Shown here piece after piece: positions 58,701-64,000 of a DNA stretch of 64,000 nucleotides (the stretch's first letter is position 1; every line of letters begins with the position of its first letter). A program made the position numbers and the translations under genes. This DNA is from Agarophyton chilense (Eukaryota; Rhodophyta; Florideophyceae; Gracilariales; Gracilariaceae). The stretch spans positions 620,001-684,000 of the forward strand of contig JARGXX010000099.1 in the NCBI GenBank assembly GCA_030374765.1, read 5' to 3'. A model generated the notes under the pieces. It had not been told where the DNA came from, did no database searches, and was given only the letters and a program-made list of their open reading frames with translations.

Positions 58701-60975
58701 ACACGCTCTCCTCGGCTTTTTCCTGTTCCATAACGGGCTGAGCTGGAGGTAGCTCGCCACTCGTAGCTCGCGGGGGCTCTTTCTGTATGAGCATAACCGG
58801 CCGGGGTGATCTAGCGCGGAATGGGGTAGCCCGTGCAGGGTTGCCCGAGGGTACGCCAGTAGAGACCCGAGCGGAGCCATTAGTACCATCACGGTTGTAG
58901 TATCCCTCTTCACGACGGAGTTGGTAGTTTCTCTCCCGTGCGGCCAGTAAGTCTTCCCGGACGCCCGGAGGTACCATTTGACAGCAGTTGGGCTCTCGCG
59001 AGAGACAGATCCGGCACGGGCGATTGACCAACTGACCAGGCGGTGCCGTACTAACCAAAGGCGTCTGGCCGGTACCTGGGTTCATAGCTTGTGCCGTGCG
59101 GTATGTGCCCGAGTTCGAAAAGGTCGACGACGACGGTGTTGTCGGGAACGACAGGGTGGAGCTTCCACGTCCAACGGCGAGAATGGCTTCGCCATCTTCC
59201 GAGTCGGTGTCAAAGGACTCCGTTGGGGTCCCCACGCTCAGGACTTTCCGTGCGGAACTCCGGGGAGTGATCAGCTTCGTGCCGGGCGGTGTTTCGGTCC
59301 GGACGGACTGGCGTCTAGCCGAGTGGTGGGTATCCCCGTAGGACTCGGCGTATCGGGCGAGTGCGTCGTATCCGATGTGGGGATGAGACGTGAGATGATT
59401 TCTCACCTTCGCCCGTATGGCGGGAAGCAACCCCTCTACGAAGATAGACTTCAACCTCCGGTTGGAAAAGACATTGCCGCAGCGGAGGGCCTTCGTCCAC
59501 AGTTTCTGAGAGTATTCCGTTTCGGACATTCCAGAGGACTGGTGGTACAGAATAACCTCCGAGTAGGCGTCGGCAATGACTTCATCCGTGGCGTACGTAG
59601 TCAACAGAAAGTTGACGACTTCCGAGTACGTACGGAGCATTTCGCTGCGCCGCACGTCAACGGCGCCCGTTTCTCCCAAGAGGCGAGACTGGATCAACGC
59701 GTGAGCCGGTCCGGTCAGGTAGAATTGGAAGCACCAGAGTGCTGCTCACTCGGACAGTCCATTGTGGTTGCAGGCGGTTTTAAACCGCTGCAAGAAGTTC
59801 AGAACTGAAATAGCGTCAGCTCCGGAGAAGGAATGTCCCTTCATCTAGACATTCAACTTTTTTTGGTAGCGCGCGATTCCCCGCGCTACCTTCGAGTTGT
59901 AATTCCGACTACGGTCGTTGAGCCGCTACGTACGGTAGTCCACCAACTTGGTGAACAGTTCGTTCAGCGGCTTGATGCGCCTGGGTGCAGATTTCTCCGA
60001 ACGGGAACGATACCGGTCGGAGCGCCTTCTGCGATCAGAACGGTTTGAATCAGAGTCACTTTCAGTCCGGGAAACGGCATCCGAACTATCCGAGCGGTCA
60101 GAATCAGTGTCCGAATCAGAGGAGCGTCGTTTCTGTCTACGACGACGGCTCTTCCGCGCGCGACGGTGGCGATCTGAATCGGAGTTGGAATCAGCCCTAC
60201 CGCCCTTCTTGCGGCGGCCTCTTCCCACGTCATCAGAGGAAGAGTCGTCTGAATCTCCGTTCGGATCATCTCGGCGTGAATTAACCGGACGGGCTGGGAC
60301 CATGGGGGCACTCTGCTGTCCCCCTTCATGTGGTTCCAGGATCCGTTCGGGTTCGTGGTCTGGGGCTACGTCCGGGCGGCCCATTGAAAACTTTGGGAGG
60401 GGTGGCAACGTCGCCGTTGCCGTGTAAACTGCCGGTCGGTCTTCTTTATTTCCTTTTCCAAACCCGATCGGTTTCAACTGCTGCAGCACCTCTTTGACGG
60501 TCTCGCGCACCATCGGGGAGATGATTTCGGAGAGCAACTCCGGTAGGCGCTCGTGCAGATAACGCTCAACCCGATCGGGAACACAGGACTCGATCTCGGT
60601 CTTGACCTTATAGTGCCAATACGGTTCAAGTTCCTTCCACAGTTCTGTAAGCGTCCGCGGAGGGCTATTCGGAGGGTCTTGTCCGATCGGAGCGGGGTAC
60701 TGCTGGGCAGCCCCTGCAGCGGCCGAACTCACTGGGGGGCTTTCGTACCGTGCGGATGAGGAAGCGGAGGTCCCAGGGGGCCTCGAGGTTTTTCGGACGG
60801 GAACCTCGGGGTTCCCAAGGGGGAATTCCAGGGTAGGTGCAGTGCTGCGGGTGCTGCGGCGGCCAACCGAAGCGGTGCCCGAAGCGGTCTGCAGGGGTGG
60901 CTCGCCGGACGGAGCCAATTCTTTTTCGAAATCAACCCGTGCGGTCGAATCCACGTTTGCGTCACGGGACTGCAT
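58699..60975 (-). pseudogene. Gypsy C gag
   Basis: One frame of 758 codons from ATG 60975, broken by TAG 59926, TAG 59845 and TGA 59746. The N-terminal 350 residues are Pro-rich, then carry a long Asp/Ser/Arg-rich stretch (RRKKGG, DSDTDSDRSDSS). The Gag core follows: HSFSGADAISVLNFLQRF, a stop after GLSE, AALWCFQFYLTGPAHA, LIQSRL, then LLTTYATDEVIADAYSEV and LRCGNVFSNRRLKSIFVEGL. The C-terminal part has CRICLSREPNCC, a possible but unusual Cys motif; no CCHC knuckle is seen. Gag builds the particle. Confidence 0.85.
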
Positions 60976-61029
60976 CGCGTGACTCCTTTTCCAGATCTGA
61001 TCTAACCCGTTCGGTAAACACGAATCCCA

Positions 61030-61048
61030 CTTCTAAGTCGAGAGACCA
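61030..61048 (-). other. Primer-binding site of gypsy C
   Basis: Read on the minus strand: TGGTCTCTCGACTTAGAAG, one base after the CA end of the 5' LTR at 61050. It is the same site as in the two family A elements. Confidence 0.7.
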
Positions 61049-61049
61049 A

Positions 61050-61332
61050 TGTGAGATAGCGCCGAAAAGCGTGTAAGTTTCCTACAGGCGCGATCCGTGC
61101 GGAGTCCGTAAGCGGGGCGTGCGTGTCACACGAGGCCGGTCGGGGAACGGTGACGCGTGGAGACGAGCGCCAGCACCGGGCGGTCGTAGGGAGACTAGGC
61201 GGTTGGAAACGTCAGGCGCGATCGAGGTACGCGCGAAGAGTCCGAACGGCTTGTAAACCTGTAGATATCCCGTGGGGAGTAACGCATCAGGTCTGCTTTA
61301 GAAACGATACTTAGAATAGGACGGTGGTGCTT
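61050..61332 (-). repeat. 5' LTR remnant of gypsy C
   Basis: Matches 53128-53410 and ends in CA next to the primer-binding site. The match stops after ggtggtgctt; beyond it is unrelated sequence, without a target-site repeat. The U3 part is lost, so the element has no complete promoter on this side. Confidence 0.75.
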
Positions 61333-62059
61333 ACCCTTTACTGTTTGGAGGGTGGCGGGGAGCGGAGGTGCAAAAGTAGTGTGCACCTCCGAGCTGCAAC
61401 CCGCATTACAGTCCGTGGTGGCGCCTGCACCCACGTGGCGGAAATATCACGGGGTGGGGGACGCCAACTACCTACAACTATGCTACGTGTTAACCTACTG
61501 TATATGTCCGTCCGGTGTGCCATCTTCGCACACGTGTGCGACCAGGCCACTTGCACTCAGTCCTGACCACGCCCTTCTTACCTGACAACCCACTCGGATT
61601 CACTATACTACAAAGAGCTCAACAAATATCAACGCAGCTGCGTCACAGACCTTACACCGCAGAATAAATAAGTAGTTTAAAGCGAATCAGATATAGGCCT
61701 GCGTGGGATCTTTTATTTCTGAAAGCAGTGAGCACCAGTGGCGTCCATGTTGCCATAAATGAAATTGCCACTGAAGGACAATGCCCTTCAAGGTTTCTTC
61801 CCAGGACTTAGAGATTTCGCTCGCTTGAGCACTAGCTTGGTCTATGACAAGCTATACCGCTATTGCGTGCCGACGGCCGGTTAGGACCGGAGGTGCACAC
61901 TGGTGGAACACGTGGACTGCACGGATGCCGCAGCTCCAGTGCGAGGCGTGCTACAAGTGGCCCGGATTCTACCTAATGGTTAGTATTATTTAGTAGTTTT
62001 CAGTATTTATTTAGCTACGCTATCACTATTTAGTGTCTATTTTTCAGGCGCGCGCCAAC
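61333..62059. other. No recognisable feature
   Basis: Between the broken LTR of gypsy C and the family A LTR. Overlapping frames at 61324-61585 have no domain. Confidence 0.5.
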
Positions 62060-62590
62060 TGTCAGGGGCCGCGCCCCACACTACTTAGAAGGTCGAGCAC
62101 TGCTCCCCAGGAAACACCCTCTTGGGAGATCCCAACGAGGGAGTCTTGGCTCTGAACTTTTCGCCTTCGGCGCGTCTTCACCGCATACTACGTGAGCACC
62201 CGTTGCACTTTAGTTCATCGACCCCTCTGTCGACCAGAATGCCACCACCACCGTGGGTTCATATTTAAATCGCCGACACTTGTCGTAGTCTCGCCCCTGT
62301 ATAGGGTTTCGCCCCCGTTTTCCTCTTATTCTCCTTTTTGGCTCTCGTGAGTGGCCGTACCGCTCTGCCTAGGATTAATCACACCCCGGACTGTGCCGTG
62401 CCAACCTAAACACTCTAGGTATATCCCGACGGATTGGCCTCGGTCTTACACTCGACTTCGTCGTGCCTTTCCAGAGTGGCTCTGTTTCTGTGCTCCGCTG
62501 GGACGCATCTCCTCCGCCTGAGGCGTGTCTCTCAAGAGAGGAAGATCCCGAACATCTTCGTTGTGTCTTCGCTCCAAGCGTTGTCCTACA
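62060..62590 (+). repeat. 5' LTR of gypsy A (right copy)
   Basis: Starts TGTCAGGGGCC and ends CTACA, three bases before the primer-binding site. A TATA-like atatttaaat lies at 62261-62270. The second half aligns with 2280-2431. The partner LTR is outside the window. Confidence 0.6.
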
Positions 62591-62593
62591 AAC

Positions 62594-62612
62594 TGGTCTC
62601 CCGACTTAGAAG
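62594..62612 (+). other. Primer-binding site of gypsy A (right)
   Basis: TGGTCTCCCGACTTAGAAG; see the sites at 2435 and 61030. Confidence 0.7.
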
Positions 62613-62755
62613 TTTGAGTCGGGCACACTCAGTGACGATTAATCGGAAAAAGGACTCACAAATTGAGGTTGATCTCAGTTGCCCTCTTCGAGGAAGATTC
62701 TTGGCCCCACTAGCCGATCGGGTTTAGATACTCACGTGTAACGGATTCTGATCTC

Positions 62756-64000
62756 ATGTCGTCCAAAGACCGTCGGAGGACGCGGAGCCCAACCGACGCA
62801 CCGGAACCATCGCAACCATCCCGTATCCCGATCCGTTCACGGTCTCATACCGGTGGATCGACTGGCGTGCCAGGTGGAAGGACCTCAAGACCTCCTGTCT
62901 CTGATTCGACACCACCAGCAAGCGGAGCAGGACCGGCGTCTGCCGCCGCCCAGATGCTCTCCCCTGCTAGGGATTTCACTCTCCATACCATCTTTGCAGC
63001 TGTGGAAGAGCAACTCCGCTCTATGCGGGAAGCTCAAGTCATCCTTGCAGAGGAGTTCGATTCCCTTCGCAACAAGGTGGATGACACTGCTACGCAGGAT
63101 TTTTCTGAGGACCTCCGTGTCCTCTGTGCGGATGTGAACTCAATTCTAGAGTTCCTTGGTGGACCCTCGGCCTTTGTCAAGGACGTCGCGGACAAGTTCT
63201 CGGGCGTTCGAAGCCGTCTCGAGACGTTGGAACAAACCCTGATGTCGGGGGATGATCTGGCCGAGCCGGTTGCAGTATCCCACAAGGTAAATAAGGAAGA
63301 GAACCGCCAGGCTCGAAGGAAGCGAAGAAACACGGATCCCGAACCGTCGGATTCCTGATCCTCGGAGTCCGACTCTTCCGATTCATCGGTGGAAGTAGCT
63401 CGCCGTGAGCGTTCCTCATGCTCTAAGCGCTTAACAGCCACCCATGGTGTGATCCGCGCCCACACGAAGGGAAGGATGCACACAGGTTTGAAGGAGCTGA
63501 AACCGACCAATTCGCTCTTTAAGAAGCTCTTATCATACCGGTACTACAGTTTGGAGGACTCCTCTTTGGATCGTACACCGCGTGGTACGGGAAGAGTGAA
63601 GGACTGCATTAAGCGAATGCAGCTCTCACTACGAAACCAGTTCTTTTCTTGAGAAGACCCAATATTGATGTTGGATTTCTTGGCACGCTTTGTCGCGGAA
63701 GCTGACATCTTTGGAATGAGCGTGGGACAGGCCTACATTACCTTACCGTACTTCTTACGTGGGCTTGCAGAAGACCAGTACCCCTCTGTCAGAGGTTCAT
63801 CACGCGCCTCCGAAGGAGGGGTCACATGCTGGCCCGAAGCAGTTCAGTACCTCCTGAGGTCTTATGCTACTAACTCCGCCATTCAGCAGGCTATACGCAC
63901 CCTGCGAAACACTCGCCAACGGCCAGGCGAGTCGGAAACCAATTATTCGTCGCGCCTTAAGAAGGCCTTCTACAGCTGTGGCAGTGTTTACCCCGCTGAA
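62756..64000 (+). pseudogene. Gag of gypsy A (right copy), leaves the window
   Basis: ATG 62756 opens MSSKDRRRTRSPTDAPEPS. Residues 1-80 are Pro/Ser/Arg-rich. Residues 85-180 are helical (FAAVEEQLRSMREAQ, EEFDSLRNKV, ADVNSILEFLGGPSAF). A basic tail RRKRRN comes before TGA at 63356; the same frame resumes (SSESDSSDSSVEVARR), with SYRYYSLEDSSLDRTPRGT, up to TGA at 63650. It continues again with FLARFVAEADI, FLRGLAEDQYPSV, WPEAVQYLLRSYA and ETNYSSRLKKAFYSCGSVY to the last base. The frame is kept over 415 codons with only two stops, both TGA. It is much better preserved than the left copy. Confidence 0.75.

Noticed and set aside
1..64000. CRISPR arrays, rRNA genes, prokaryotic operons
   Set aside because: No regularly spaced short repeats, rRNA motifs or ribosome-binding-site-led gene strings are visible; the content is eukaryotic.

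Overview
The window is nuclear DNA of a eukaryote: LTR retrotransposons, Tc1/mariner and PIF/Harbinger DNA transposons, a TFIIIC-type RNA polymerase III factor and a C2H2 zinc-finger gene, both without introns. Single-exon host genes in a small island between dense transposon blocks would fit a red macroalga (the Chondrus type of genome) better than most groups; an oomycete or another protist is not excluded. This is inference, not an identification.

Layout. (1) 1-6583: a decayed promoter/ORF segment of an unknown repeat, then a decayed Ty3/gypsy element (family A: LTR, primer-binding site, gag, protease) split by a Tc1/mariner copy at about 4000-5269. (2) 6584-42607: an 18,012-bp segment present twice in direct tandem (6584-24595 and 24596-42607), almost identical. 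(3) 42611-51530: the host island, with a TFIIIC tau95/GTF3C5-like gene (+) and a two-finger C2H2 gene (-) facing each other. (4) 51531-52818: a second Tc1/mariner copy. (5) 53128-61332: a nearly whole Ty3/gypsy chromovirus on the minus strand (family C). (6) 62060-64000: the start of a second family A gypsy element that leaves the window inside gag.

The duplicated unit is itself a nest. A PIF/Harbinger transposon appears to lie outermost (a possible transposase start near 8664, a clear transposase C-terminus at 22098-22390, and a convergent MYB-like partner at 22630-23456). Inside it are a Copia element (9790-14430) and a gypsy chromovirus (14440-19225). Behind the gypsy pol lies an ORF on the opposite strand (19426-21078) with its own TATA box. 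A small secreted-protein-like gene (23956-24585) ends the unit. The gypsy A reading frame runs across position 6584 into the unit, so 6584 is the ancestral continuous side, and 24595/24596 is the new junction, with a 3-base GAA microhomology.

All transposon genes seen carry stops, frameshifts or lost catalytic residues, and those of the unit are shared by both copies, so the decay came before the duplication. The only convincingly intact genes are the two host genes at 44075-46225 and 47762-48400, and possibly the duplicated secreted-protein gene. The most unusual items are the tandem duplication, the antisense ORF family with its own promoter (three copies here), and the primer-binding site shared by gypsy families A and C.
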